In this document: positions 42,879-55,362 of the stretch, one piece after another | Layout of the letters: every line of letters begins with the position of its first letter | Position numbering within the stretch: position 1 is the first letter of the stretch | From: Galbula dea | Lineage: Eukaryota > Chordata > Aves > Piciformes > Galbulidae | NCBI GenBank assembly: GCA_013399015.1 | Contig: VWZX01009115.1 | Span: 1 to 64,000, forward strand | DNA length: 64,000 bases | Reading direction: 5' to 3' | Notes under the pieces: model-generated | Seen by the model: the letters and a program-made list of their open reading frames with translations, nothing else | Told to the model about the DNA's origin: nothing | Database searches by the model: none | Translations under genes and position numbers: made by a program

Positions 42879-42879
42879 A

Positions 42880-44096
42880 TGATGGAGAACCACTAGGGTA
42901 GCAAAATGCATAGGGATCTCTTGTGTGGTTGTGGAGACCTGCCTGTCTTCACCACTCCCCACTGCAGAAAAAGAAGGATTGGGACACTCGGGGAGTGAAG
43001 GAGGCCATGAAGAGACTTTTATCATTCTCAAGGGACTTTTCAAGTGTGCTGGCATAAACAGCTTCACAGGTTCTGTAAATGCCAAGAGTTCCCTGAGAAT
43101 ATTCTGAATTTTCTAGGGCATTGCTGTAAGAAATCCCAAAACCAACCAACCAAAACCAACCCCACACCACTTAACTTTGTTATCACTCATTGTTCTTAGA
43201 CTTGTAGTTTTGGTCCTACTAAAATGCTACTAGACTTTCAAAGGAGAAGCAGTGATCCTCTGCCTTAGCATCTTGTTGCTTTCCTGCCCTTGCCATCGCC
43301 TTGGTTCCTTGTGCTAATTCCCGTCTCCTCTAGAGGGAGAAGCGAGTTCTTGCTCAGGCTGTTGGGAAGCGTTCAGGTTCCCTTTAGGGATGCCAAGTGC
43401 TGCTGATGTTTCAGTTCCCCACATAATTTTCTGTACATTTTGGTGGATTTGTACATGGCATCTAGATTTTTGGGGGTGCTTTTCCTCTGAATGTACAGGT
43501 CTTGAGTGAAGTCTGATACTTGTAGAGGTGATGGCATCATTTGTTCTGAGCCAGGCAGGGGCTGCAGCTAACATGTTAATGCTGGGGTTAGGATGCGGTT
43601 CTAGATGGCACAGGACAAACACCAAGGAGACTTTTTCTTCCTCTTGTATGTATGAAGACTCATGGTAAGAGCCTAAAGAATGGTAAAGATGTCCACATTG
43701 ACAGGCACAAACACTAATCTTTTGTCTAATGCAATAGCTAGCAATTGTTTTGCCACAATCCCTTGCCCTAAACACAATTGAAGCTCCTTAGAGCCTGGTC
43801 CGACCCGACCTGGGCAGCTTGACCTGGAGCAGTTGACAGCTGTTCTGCAAACCAGCAACATGCAGGGCAGAATGAAGCAGCAGCAGGGGAGAGCTGGGCA
43901 GTTTTGACTTGTCTGGAAAGCCGCTCCCTGCAGGGCTATGTGGCTGAGGAGGCAGATTTGCAGGAACTTGTCTCCGTGACAGCAGGGAGAATCAGCAGCA
44001 CTGGGTGCAATTTGGTGTTGGCAGAAGGTAGGGACCAGGCCCAAGGGCTTAGTTCTGCTAAAGGCTCCATTCCTGGTGCAACAGATGGGAGTTGAG
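42880..44096. other. Intergenic unique sequence
   Basis: No repeat or gene recognised. Minus-strand open frames of 153 codons (43314-43775 and 43673-44134) overlap each other in different frames and show no domain. Confidence 0.45.
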
Positions 44097-44226
44097 TATT
44101 GGAGTCTCCTCTTCTGGAGAGATTCCAAAGGCACCTGGAGGTGATCCTGGGCAGCGTGCTGTAGGTGACCCTGCTTTAGCCTCTCCAGAGGTTCCTTTCA
44201 ACCCCTACCATGCTGGGATTCTGTGA
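44097..44226 (+). mobile_element. CR1 LINE 3' terminal fragment
   Basis: GGAGTCTCCTCTTCTGGAGAG, CACCTGGAGGTGATCCTGGG, GTAGGTGACCCTGCTTTAGC, then a deletion of the usual GGACTAGATGATC block, then CCAGAGGTTCCTTTCAACCC and GGGATTCTGTGATTT. Confidence 0.88.
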
Positions 44227-44229
44227 TTT

Positions 44230-46875
44230 AGGGCTGCCTTATGCCAGAGCTGCTAAGTTCACAGCTGAGTAGGAGAGACAGGCACATGGTTTCTTGAATG
44301 TGGCTTGATGGACACGGGTGTAGAAGCAGCTACATTGTTCAGGGCCACAGGAGCATTTTGGTAGAGCCAAACTCCAGCCCCAGTTTGGTAGCTGGCAGCA
44401 CTTGGGAGAGGTGAGTGTTAAAGGGTGATGGGTATGTTGAGTGACACTTGGAATTCCTCTCATTCATAAGAGGAGGTTGGGCAGGAGATGGACAGAGGAG
44501 AGGTGGTGCTTCCTCTGCTCTTTCAAAATGATTCCTCCCCATCCCTCTCCCAAGTTGCATTGAAACCCTTCCAAGTGCTGGGCCAGGCTGTGTTCTCAGT
44601 TCCACCCATGCAACCTTACTGAAGTCAGCACTTGTCTGTGTTGCAACCACTGCCTGATGCAATAACTTGAGGGCTACCTATCTTCAAGCTTGGAGATGTG
44701 CTTGCAACCCCAGCAGTGTGCCAGCAAATAATGTTGGACATGAAATTGCTGTTGCCTGAGTAATTGCTGAAGAATACCTGAGGTCAGTGGTGTTGCACAG
44801 TTGGAGCTAACTGCTCGAGGCTGGGAGGACTCATGCTGTATCTGTGAGCTCATTGGGAGCCAGGAGGGCCAGGCCTGTCTCTCTCAGCTGGAATGCCACT
44901 TTCCCACATCAGACACTCCCTGCTGTAATTATACCCTTTTTAGACTCACCCTGTAGCAATTACTTGCCTAAGCCCTGCCTCAAACTGACATCATTGGAAA
45001 GTCCAATAAAAATAGGGTGAGCTTGCAGGCAGTCCCAGGGAAGCTGTGTTATTAGGAGTAGTGTTTCAGTGCGGGTGTTTGCTGAGCATTTGCTGAACCT
45101 TATCTCCTAGCAGGAGGAGTTGGAGTTCCCTCCCAGCAAATGGCTTCCAGGGTCAGCAAAGTTTTTGTTTCATCTTCAGTGACATAGTGGCCTCCAAAGG
45201 CTTTGTGTGGGTTCCTTTCTTATTCTTCTTTTGAGGTCATCTTTGCAGTGTTGAACACTGTCTTCTGGAAGACCCAATCTTTAGCTTCTCAGACCTCCAA
45301 ATATCAGCCTTTGCTAAGTCAGTAGTTGTCTTGGTTGGTGTTTTTCAAAGCACTTCTGTGTTCCTTGTTCTTTCCCTTTAACATTTCATTTTCCAGTTGC
45401 ACACCTCTTTAAAAGCATTAAGGTATGTTCAGAACTTGTGTTTGCTCTGAGAGGGAGGAAAGCAAAGGCGACTTGCTTTGCATTTAAGTGCCTTTTTTTC
45501 TGGTAGTGAAACTTCCAGTGACTCCCTGAAGGGGATCCTCTCTGAGGAAGTTCCCATTAGTTTTTGGGGCAGGTAAAGCTGAAAAGTTGAACCTCAATCA
45601 GAGCAAATAGTTGAGAGTTTTGTGTGCTTTTTCCATGATGGTCCTGTCTGAACTGGCATCCAGCTCATCCTATGACATCAGAGCTTTTGGGGTTTGTGTT
45701 TTCAGTTCTTGGTTTGCATGGGCACAGTTCTCCTGGAAAGCACTTTCCAAACAGATAATAAGAAAGGAAACTATGCAGAGAAAAAGCTGAGGAAGGTAGC
45801 TGGAAAACTTTGCAGGGGCTGATTCCTGTTCTGTTAACACCTGATGATGGGAGCCTGAGGCTTTGCAATTGTAAACAGAATTTCTTTCCACCCTGCTTGG
45901 CAGTGGGGTTCACTGTTTGGGTGTAACCCTTTCATGTACACAGCTGTGCTCCCCATTCCCATGGCCGGGCATGCTGGGTAAAGCTTTGATCTCACCTTCC
46001 AGCCTTTGCCTGCTTGCACTGTGTTTATTACAACTTCTTCAACTCCTCCAAAGCAGGGTGTGCTGGATGCTCCTGGAGGAGCTGCCCTCTAGATCTGGGT
46101 GATTAGAAAGAGGTGATGGTTTCTCCCTGGCAGGTGCAGGCAAGTTGATCTCAAAACAAAACAAACCCTTTTCAGTAAAGCGAAACCTCCTTGGTGTCAG
46201 CTCTGTCCTCTGCTATCCTGCTTAGGTTGGGAGAGCAGAAGCTCTGCTTGGCTCCTGCTTCTGGCACAGTCATCTCTTTGAATTGCAAATGCCTCACCTT
46301 GTACTGGCTCTTGTCATTCGGTACCAGCAGTAGCTGTTCCACCAGAAGCTGGATGTCCCAGCCCCTAGGAGAGAGGAATCCAGCTCTTAATGATGTGCTT
46401 TTACCTCTTGCTTTCTTCTCTGTCTGGTGGTTTGGTTTCCAGTGGTACTGACCCATCAGCTGTGGAAGTCAAGGGGGTTCTCCCAGGCTTTGCAGCAGGC
46501 TCTGGTGATGTGTTAGACTGAATCCTATACTCAAAAGCCCCTGGTAACATAAATCTCCATACTGTGAGCTGGTAGAGGCCAGAGACCATTCAGAAAGGTA
46601 CCGCTGCTCTTTCCAGTAGCAAGTGTTCATTGTGTTTGCAAAACACCATAAGTAAAAACAACTGTCTGATAGATTGATTTCTTCCCTCTTATTTAAATAG
46701 TTTTAAAACCTAGTTGCAGACATCAGGCTCCTTGCAAATCATTACTGTATTCAGGCTGCTTTGGAGGTTGTAGCCTGACTGTGATCAGCCAGAACAGGCA
46801 CCCTTCAGAGATGTCAGATGCCATTCCCCATGCCCTGTGCTTTGATACTAAAGAAACCTTTGCATTTCTGAAGTG
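44230..46875. other. Intergenic unique sequence with an AT-rich candidate element near 44,930-45,020
   Basis: No CR1 and no gene recognised over about 2.6 kb, the longest repeat-free piece right of RIOK1. The part around 44,930-45,020 (GCTGTAATTATACCC, GTAGCAATTACTTGCC, TCCAATAAAAATAGG) is richer in homeodomain-type TAAT cores than its surroundings. Confidence 0.4.
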
Positions 46876-46879
46876 CTGC

Positions 46880-47665
46880 ACATGTGCTCTTACCAGGGTC
46901 AGGGAAATGTAAGAGTAGTGGCACATAGAATGCTTTGATTTTTGGGGCAGAGCCAAGCACCTTTTCCATGAGCTTTGTGCTGGTATATTGGCAAAATGTG
47001 GGTTGCCTGTTGTAAGATACAGTGTGCTCTTGTACAGCAACAAGAGTGCTCTTGCAGCCAAGAAAGCCAGTGGTCTCCTTGGGTGCATTAAGAGTGTGAC
47101 CAGGAGGTCAAAGGAGGTTCTCCTCTCCCTCTACTCTGCCCTAGTCAGGCCACAGCTGGAGTAGGGTGGCCAGTTCTGGGCTCCTCAGTTTGAGAGAGAC
47201 AAGGAATTGCTGGAGAGAGTGCAGAGAAGGCTGCAGAGATGCTGAGGGCACTGGAGCATCTCTAGGATGAGGAAAGGCTGAGAGCCCTGGGGCTGCTTAG
47301 CCTCGAGAAGAACAGCCCCAGAGAGATCTGCTCAATGCTGAGCAAGAGCTAAAGGGCAAAAATCAAGAGGCTGGGGCCAGACTCTGCTCAGTGGTGCCCA
47401 GGGACAGGCCAAGGGGCACTGGGCACAACCTGGAACCCAGGAGGTTCCACCTGAACAGGAGGAGAAGCTTGTTTGGTGTGAGGGTGTTGGAGCCCTGGCC
47501 CAGGCTGCCCAGAGAGGTTGTGAAGTCTCCTTCTGGTGAGAGATTCCCAAGGCAGCTGGAGGTGATCCTGGGCAACCTGCTGTGGGTGACGCTACTGGAG
47601 CAGGGGGGCTGGACTGGATGATCCCTAGAGGTCCCTTCCAACCCCCACCAGTCGTGTGATTCTGT
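46880..47665 (+). mobile_element. CR1 LINE (about 790 bp) with the same 5' extension as the intron-9 copy
   Basis: The longest CR1-linked unit outside 61,575-62,172. About 46,880-47,060 matches the reverse complement of the non-canonical part at 30,545-30,712 (GTAAGAGTAGTGGCACATAG, AGAATGCTTTGATTT, CCAAGCACCTTTTCCATGAG). From GCAGCCAAGAAAGCC onward it is standard CR1: ACTCTGCCCTAGTCAGGCCA, GGAGCATCTCTAGGATGAGG, CCCAGGCTGCCCAGAGAGG, GGATGATCCCTAGAGGTCCC. Confidence 0.92.
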
Positions 47666-49597
47666 GGAGATCACATGTGCAGACAATAACTTTATGTTGT
47701 TTGTGAAGCAATATGCAAAAGCACATTTCTTAAAACTAGATTCTCTTGACTGTTCATGGAAAACCCCAATCAGGTCCCCACTAAACCATGTGCTGCCTGA
47801 GGAGTCTGGATCAGGTTGTATGTGCATTGAAGGAAGATGATAGCCAAAGCACATGTGTCAGCTCAGCTACTTTATAATCTGTTCCATGATTTGTCCGCAC
47901 TCAGCAGCTTTGTTTTCCTGGCTGCAGCAGAAGTCAGCACAGTGCTCCAGGCAAAGGTGGCACCCAAGCTACCTTGGTTGCTGAAACTCAAGTAGCTTCC
48001 TGAGCATTGCTCTGCTCCTGTCTGGGGTGGGATGAGCTGAGCTGGCTCTGCAGCTGGGCCCAAGCTGGATGGCTGCAAGTGATTCGCTGGGCTCTGAAAT
48101 GCAGCTGCTTTGTGTACAGCAGCTGCTCTGGGACCACAACTGGGAGCCAGCCTTGCTGAAAGGGGGAGGGAGAAGTCAAAGCCAGCTGAAGAAGAAAGGA
48201 ATCTTTTTGGTTTTAGTGGTCCTTCCTGATAGGTTTTTTTCCCATTAACTGTGTTAAGAAGAAAAATCTCTAACTCTCTGAAACATCTGAGCTCCTGGTG
48301 GTTTCCTTTTGGTGGTGAGATCCTGGGAGATGACAAGGAGACTGGCAGAGGACTTGCCTCTTCTGAAGCCTGCACAAGGGGTTTCAGACTAGGAATACAA
48401 ACAGTCCCGTTGTTGTGAGCACTCAGGCCTGGCTTAGCAGGGAACACTCATCAGGATGCACTTGATCTTGATGGTTTGAAGGCAGCAGTCCTTCAGGGTC
48501 TTGTGCATGGGTGAAAGCTCACAGGGACAAGCTGAGCAATGGAGATACTGGAGCAGGAATCCCATTGACTTTTCCCCTGATTTCCTCTGCAATACACTGG
48601 CTGCCTCTCAGAAAGGTTTGATGTGTTGGCATAGCTGTTGACAGTGGAGTGTCTCTGTTGGGTAGGTACATGGGAAAACAACATTTGGCATGAATATTGC
48701 CTAACCAACCCCAGTTCCCTCAGCTGCTCCTCACAAGACTTGTGCTCTAGACATGCTCTTGGCATGGAGGTTCCCCAGAGTCTTGCTTACCTCATCCATG
48801 GATGGCAATACTGACTTAATACAGTCTGAGCAGTGTCACAGAGGAGTGTGGATAATGTGAGTGTGGGTGTTAATGCAGTCATTAATTCATATTTTCTTTG
48901 CAGAGGGATCCACTGACCTTGTCTGGGCTGATTTACAGCTACCATCAAAGGGGTTCATCAGGAAGAGAAGTCAATAACAGAACAAGGTCAGAAAATATCC
49001 TCTTTCTTAATTGACATGAAAACAGATGCTCTTTTTCCAGCTCTTGAGTCACTGCAGGAAAACCAACAAACATTTCTCATCTCTTCCAGTGAAAATTGTT
49101 GTGTGTAAGAAATGTGCCATGAATGTCCTTCTCCTTCCAACCACAGTTTATTCCTGTGAACCTCCTGAGTGTAGTCTGTTGGGGCATAACCAGATATGAC
49201 TCTAGACAATTAAAAACAACAAAAAAAACCCCAAAGTAAAAATCCCTTTTGGTATTTTCTCTGGCTGAGAAGTGAAGATAATACCAATAACATTACTGTA
49301 TTTACAGAATTCGGTGCTCTTGGCACAAATATGGAAGTATCCTAAAAAAGAAAACCCCATGCAGATGTGTAGCACTTCCCCTGATGGTCTTAGTCTTTTT
49401 GGAAGAGAGAAATTGATCTGTTTCTTAGTTGTTTCCATTCTAAGTTAATGCCTGAAGAACTATCCCATGATCATGTTTCTGACCTGGTACCCACTGTGCA
49501 TGGGCAGGAACTTAATGCCAAGATGTGTGCTTGCAAACTGAGCAGCAGGGACAGGAGCGTGTGGAATTAGCATCTGAAGGAGGTCAAACAAAGCTCG
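47666..49597. other. Intergenic sequence with one small CR1 piece
   Basis: No gene recognised. The minus-strand 191-codon open frame (47872-48447) shows no domain and overlaps other chance frames. Confidence 0.45.
48700..48766 (-). mobile_element. CR1 LINE internal stub
   Basis: CCTAACCAACCCCAGTTCCC, CTCAGCTGCTCCTCACAAGA, CTTGTGCTCTAGAC is the reverse complement of the internal CR1 block seen at 8,720-8,760 and 19,820-19,870. Neither end of the element is present. Confidence 0.85.
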
Positions 49598-50033
49598 TCT
49601 AGAGCACAAGTCTTGTGAGGAGTGGCTGAGGGAACTGGGATTGTTTAGTCTGCAGAAGAGGAGGCTTAGGGGAGACCTTGTCACTCTCCACATCCACCTG
49701 ACAAGGAGGCTGCAGTGAGGTGGGGGTCAGCCTATTCTCCTAGGTAACAAGTGATGGGGCAAGAGGAAACAGCCTCAAGTTGTGCCAGGGGGGCAGGGAG
49801 GTTTAGGTTGGATATTAGGAAAAATTTCTTCCCCAAAAGGGTTGTCAGGGCCTGGCTTAGGCTGTCCTGGGCTGTGGTGGAGTCACCATCCCTGGAGGGA
49901 CTGAAAAGCCATGGAGATGTGGTGCTGAGGACCGTGGTTTAGTGGTGAGCTGGCAGTGCTGGTTACCAGTTGGAGTTGATGATCTGAAAGGTCTCTTCCT
50001 AACCAAAAGGATTCTGTTGTATAATTCTATGTC
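49598..50033 (+). mobile_element. CR1 LINE 3' fragment
   Basis: Plus orientation from CTAGAGCACAAGTCTTGTG through GAGGAGTGGCTGAGGGAACT, TTTAGGTTGGATATTAGGAA, CTGTGGTGGAGTCACCATCC and TTGGAGTTGATGATCTGAAA to the terminal ATTCTGTTGTATAATTCTATG. Confidence 0.93.
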
Positions 50034-50039
50034 TGGTAT

Positions 50040-51110
50040 ATTTCTGGGGCAGGAATGTGTCTGACCTCCCCAAAACCTGAGGAACTTCCCATGCCAGAGG
50101 AGCCTGCCTCCCCAACCTGGACACTGTGTAGCCACTTGCATTCCTCAAGCAAGCATGGCAGCAGATTTCATCTGCATGTCTGTCTCTGCTACCACTTTGT
50201 GGCTCCTCTTAGGGATTAAACAATAGCTCAACCTGAAGGTCAAATGCCTTCAGGACTGAGAAGGGCCAGGTCTCTCCTGCTGCCCCTCTGCTCAGCTGGT
50301 GGATTTACTGCTCTCTGGGGAAGGGATGGGATCTGGTGCTGTGATTACAGAGATCAGTTAACAGTGAGGAGGAGTGGTTGAACCAGAATTCAGTCCCAGG
50401 GAAGCAGTGCTCACCAGTGGCAAATGCAGCACCAGCAAATGTCTTGGGCCTTCAAACCCCTGCTTTGGTAGGAGAAGGAGTCCTTCAGGAGCAGCCTGTG
50501 TACTTCTCTGGCAAGCTTCACTTCCCTGGGGGGTGGTGTGCACGCGTGGGTGCAGGGTTGCTTGCTGTGGCTGGAGTGAGCGTTGGGGTGGAGCAGAAAG
50601 CCTCTGTTGTCCCATGTGTCTATCACACCCATAAACACCTGCATGGGGTAATTACTGACAGAGCAGAGGCAATTCAACGGAGGGTTAATGCTCTGGTAAT
50701 TAAAGAATTGTTGAAAAACAAGAAGTCTTCAGCAGTTGCTGTATGAGATGTCATCCCTTGGGGAAGGGAAAGTGAGTGCAGAAGTATGGCCATGGAGGGA
50801 AGTCAGCAGCAGTGTCTCACCTGAGCCTGTGCTCTTCAGTGTGCCTGCAGGTGAACAGGGAGAGGGTGATGAGAGACAGTCTGTGGGTGATTCTGAACTG
50901 TCAGGGTGAGGAGGCTGAGGGTTGGTCGTGAAGGGCTGCAGGAGGGCTTTGTGATGCTGACTGGATGAGGAAGTAGATCAAATACAATCCCAACCTTCTG
51001 TGTACTGTGATGGGTACCAGGCTGTGGTGGTTGCTACCAGCCACCAGATAGGGAGATGAAGACATTGTAGGACTTGCTCCTTCATTCATGGTTTATAGAG
51101 GGACTGTTCA
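50040..51110. other. Intergenic unique sequence with AT-rich core at 50,630-50,735
   Basis: No gene recognised. Around 50,640-50,715 the sequence changes to an AT-rich, TAAT-bearing stretch (GGTAATTACTGACAGAGC, GGTTAATGCTCTGG, TAATTAAAGAATTG) unlike its G-rich neighbours. Confidence 0.4.
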
Positions 51111-51111
51111 T

Positions 51112-51265
51112 AGGATCACAGAATCAGTATGGCTGGAAAAGACCTCGGAGATGGAGTCCAACCTTCCACCCAACACTGCCATGCTCACCACTGAACCGTG
51201 GCCCCACTTCTACATGGAGTTTGAACACTTCTAGGGATGGTGATTCCACCACCTCCTTGAGTTAG
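51112..51265 (-). mobile_element. CR1 LINE 3' fragment
   Basis: Reverse-orientation tail: GGATCACAGAATCAGTATGG, CTGGAAAAGACCTCGGAGAT, CACCCAACACTGCCATGCTC, GGGATGGTGATTCCACCACC. Confidence 0.92.
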
Positions 51266-52408
51266 CCTTGCACTGTAGTGAGGTTTAAGGTCTTTGAGCA
51301 GGTTTTGGGTCCCTTTTGGCTGGAAAGCAGATTAATAAGAAGTAACCTTTTCCCAGAAGAGCATAGCAGCTTAGTAGCAATAGGTGAGGATGAGGAAAAG
51401 AATGGTATCGGTGTTCCATGCTGCTAGGGAAGATGATTCTGCATCATTTGGGGTCAGGTGGGAGCTAGGCACACAGTGCCTGCTGGAGGAATTGCTCAGC
51501 ATCTTCCCCAGCCAGATGAGAAGGCTTTTAAATGAGAAAATGCATTAAATAAGTCATGAAATCCGGCGGGTGCAAAGATCTGCTGGGAACTGCTGCATGG
51601 CCTTTCTGCTTCAGTGGGAAAAAGGAGGCAAGAGTAGAACCAGGCTGGTGGAACCAATCCTGAAGAATTGGGTGAGGGTGGGTCTCAGTGCTGGGCCTCA
51701 GAGCAGAAGGGGCTGGACTCTCCTGATGTCACCCAGAGATGCTGTCCTTCCCCCTTGCATTCTGAGGTGGAAGATAATGCTGTTTTTATTGGCACCAGCC
51801 AGGGGAGTAACAGGCTGGGGCTAGTTCTGGAAGGATATGCTCATCCAGACAGAAATGTAAGGTACTAGTGACAAAAAAATCAGTCTCTGGTAATCTCTGT
51901 AGGCAAGGGGCAATGTCTAGCTTGGTGTTCATCTTTCTGCAGTTTGGAAGCTGTTATTCAGTGCTCATTATCAGTGTTATCTGCTTGGGTTTTATTGTCT
52001 GGAATTGAATACATAGTGCATTAAAAAGCACACAGCCATAAAAACTGATGAATAGTGGAACTGTAAATGTATTTTGGCCTGCTCCTCAGCTGCTGTAAAT
52101 TACCCTGTGTGCACTGAAACCTCCTGATAAAAGCACTGCCTTCTTCCTGGCATGGGAAAAGCTGTGTCTAAGAAGGTTTAGGGAGAGACACAAGTAAAGT
52201 TCAGACCAAGGTACAAGCTGTGTGGTGAAGTGGTTTGAAATAGAAAGCTTTTGACAGAGGTATTCAGCAGGATGGGTTTATGAGCTCTCTGTGCTGCAAA
52301 CTACTGCAAGGACACAAAGACCCTTGCAGGCTTCTTCTCCAGGGCAGTCCTTGGAGGAGGTCTCCCAGCCATGGTGCTCAGCTGTTGGGCTGCAGAGAGC
52401 TGCAATCC

Positions 52409-52532
52409 ATGGAATCACAGACTTGGTTGGGTTGGAAGGTACTTTTTAAGGCCATCTGGTCCAACTGCCCTGCAGCCAGCAGGGACATCTTCAGCTAGAG
52501 CAGGTTGCTCAGAGGCCAAAACAACCTGAACT
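52409..52532 (-). mobile_element. CR1 LINE 3' terminal fragment
   Basis: Reverse orientation, third subfamily: ATGGAATCACAGACTTGG, GGTTGGAAGGTACTTTTTAA, GCAGCCAGCAGGGACATCTT, AGAGCAGGTTGCTCAGAGGC. Confidence 0.92.
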
Positions 52533-55310
52533 AGGCAGCAGGGAGCTTCACTCTCTTTCCTGTGCTGATCATGCTCCTTCTGAGGGCAAGGCTGAAGCAG
52601 GATGAAACCCAGGAGGTGCTTGAGCACAATGCTGAAGGATGACATTTGGTCTTGGGAGGAGGCACCAACACTTAGGGTCACTAAATGCTGCATGCCCATC
52701 ATCTTGTTTGACTCTGCACACCTTGGCATTGGTCAGAGGTGTGAACTGGGCAGTGAGGCCTCCCCTGAGCTGCTTCCCTCTCTTTCCTTGGCATGCTGAT
52801 GAAAGCCCTAGCCCAGCTCTTTCATCTTGCCCCACGTTTCCCTTTGTTGATGTGGAAGAGGAAGGAGGGAGGGGACACAGGCTGGAGCATGAGAGATAAA
52901 GCAGCTTTGTTTATGGCTGAGTCAGAGGACAGGCAGATGGAGAGTTTGCCTTGTAACTTAATAGCTGCATTAATCACTGGGGCTGCAGCTACTCCCACCA
53001 GCAGCCAGAATAGGACTTGGGTGTCTCCCAACATTGCTGATACCCAGTGAGTTCCCTGTTAAGGCACTTTCCTAGCAGGCACAATTAGAGGATGCAGGAG
53101 GATTTTTAATGATCTTGCATTAAACACAACCTAACCTCAGCAGAACCATCTCTGCCATTTCAGATTGAGTAAAGTTGGTTTGTATAGTAGTGATGGAATG
53201 GGAGCATCCCTGGGCAAGTGGCTAAGAGTGGCTGTTTCTGCAAAGGAGAGGAGTCTGATAGTGCTAATCCCTTCCTGGATTGCATATGCTAGTGTGGGGC
53301 TTAGTGAGGAGGGATCCATTCAGTTTGGGCTGGGTGAACTCATGGGGTCACCTTCCAGCAGCCTTTGACTGCCAGTGCTCAACCAGAAGCATCAGGGTCA
53401 TGTCATTAAGGGTGTGTTTTTAGATCCATTGGTGCTACCCGAAGAAAGGAAAGGTAAGATTTCCTCAGTGAACATCCCAGTGGGAAGTTCAGCACTCTAC
53501 CCACTGGGCTCTGGCAGGTGCCTTTCATCCAAGCTTTTTGGGCTCCCAGCTGCATCCCTATCCGTTGGTGCCGAGTAGAGATTTGCTAAAGTAGCTACAA
53601 GGATCTGTTTGATGCCACCAAGGGAGTGGCAGGACGGAGCTGGAGGGTGTACAGATGAGAACCTTTGGTTCTCTGGTGCAGTGCTGTGGTGGGATGGGTC
53701 TGTAGCTGCTGAGGGAAGTGAGCGCTTCTCAAGCTGCACCCTGCAGAGCACTCCCTCTCTGCTGGCAGTTGGCTGGGGGGGTTATTTGCAGCTTTTATTG
53801 TGGTCCCTCTGTAATCATAGCTTGCTAGAGTTGAACAAATAGGACCTTGTGCTTTCTGCAGGGCTGGTGACTTGAAGCCATCTGTGGCAGAAGAAGGGCA
53901 GGCAGCAATCCAGGTGACGTGTCCCTGCCTGTGACCCAGCGTGCCTGGTGGCTGGGTTATGGATAGCAAGGGGGTGGGAGGGTGGGAGCTGTCTCAGGGG
54001 GGTGAGAGGAAAAGTCTCCCCTCCAAGCCCAGGACAGGGACATGCCCTTTGGAAACTCGGATCCAGTGTGGCTTTGGAAAGAGTAAATGGGAAGTAGCTT
54101 GTCCTGAGGGCATTTGGGTTGTGTGTTGATGTGGCTTCTTGGGAAGGTGGCTATGCTCTCAGGTCAGAAGCTGCTGGCTGGTCAGCTTGAAAGTCCTTCA
54201 CACCTAGATGTGTCAAGGAGAGGCCTTTGAGCAACCTCTGCTTTAAGGTAAAGGCTTAGAATACATGGAAACTTGTACCTGCCACCTGCTTTTCATCCCT
54301 TCTGTGGAAGTTTACTCTGTGTGCCTTCAAATGCCACTTAGCTGAAGCTCTGGAAGGTTCCCACCAAAAGATGGGTTTTCAGGCTGTTGACTGTTCACTT
54401 CTCATTGGAAGGGAGTAGAAAAGGATTCCTTGTCTCCTCTTGAAACATAAGCAATTCTTAGCAAAATAATTCTTACAGTCACATTCATCAGGGAATTATC
54501 CTCACTTTGTTTCATGAGGAACGTTTCCTTCTGAAGACTACAGCTGAAGGGAGGGTGCTGGGGCTAGATGAGCAGTGAGTCTGAGCCAAATCTGGAGCCT
54601 CTGTTCTGCTTTTCACATTGGCTTTGCTCACCTCAGCTTTCTCTTTCCACACTCGTGCACCTTCCTAGCCTCACTGCTTCACTTGGGCTTGATGTTAAAC
54701 AGAATCCTATAAATAAGAGAGGTGGGCTGAGGTCAGGGGGGCCAGGACACGGGCACATCAAACAGATAAAACCCCACAATATTTGCCAATAGGAGTCTCT
54801 GGTAGCCAGTGGGTAGCAGCAGTGCAGCAAATCCATCCCTTGGGCACAGGCACTGATACCGTCTGGTTCCAGTGCAAGATGTGTTTGGCTCAGTGAGTGG
54901 AGTTGAACAGTTATCTAACCTGCTTTTGTGGCTTTCAGAATCACAGGTTGCAGACAGGCACTGGCCTCCTTGGACCTCCCAAGCAGGCTGCAAGGAGGCT
55001 GGTGAGTAGGGCAGAGGCCTCAGCTCTCCCAGGGGATGTGGGAGGGGGCAGAAGGCCAGATTCTTACCTCGTTCTTTGTGCCTTTTATTTCACTAGAACT
55101 CCAAGGAGCTTGTTAAGGACTGGAGTCATTTGGGTTTCATGTGTTGGTGCTGCCTGTATTCCCCAGTTCTCCAGGACATGTGTGAAGGTGGCAGATCCCA
55201 AGCAAGAGACCACAAATGGATCAAAGGTAAGCTGTCTTCAGCAGGCTGCAGCTTAGAAACCTGACAACCTTATATCCAGAAAGGAGTTTCTGTGCTGATT
55301 TTGCCAGACA

Positions 55311-55362
55311 GGGGGGTTGGAACTTTAAGGTCCATTCCAACTCTGACAGTTGTATGATTTCT
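55311..55362 (+). mobile_element. CR1-like 3' terminal stub
   Basis: GGGGGTTGGAACTTTAAGGTC, CATTCCAACTCTGACAG and GTATGATTTC match only the last roughly 50 bp of CR1. Confidence 0.7.

Noticed and set aside
47872..48447. 191-codon minus-strand open frame
   Set aside because: No recognisable domain or splice context, and several competing frames in the same region.
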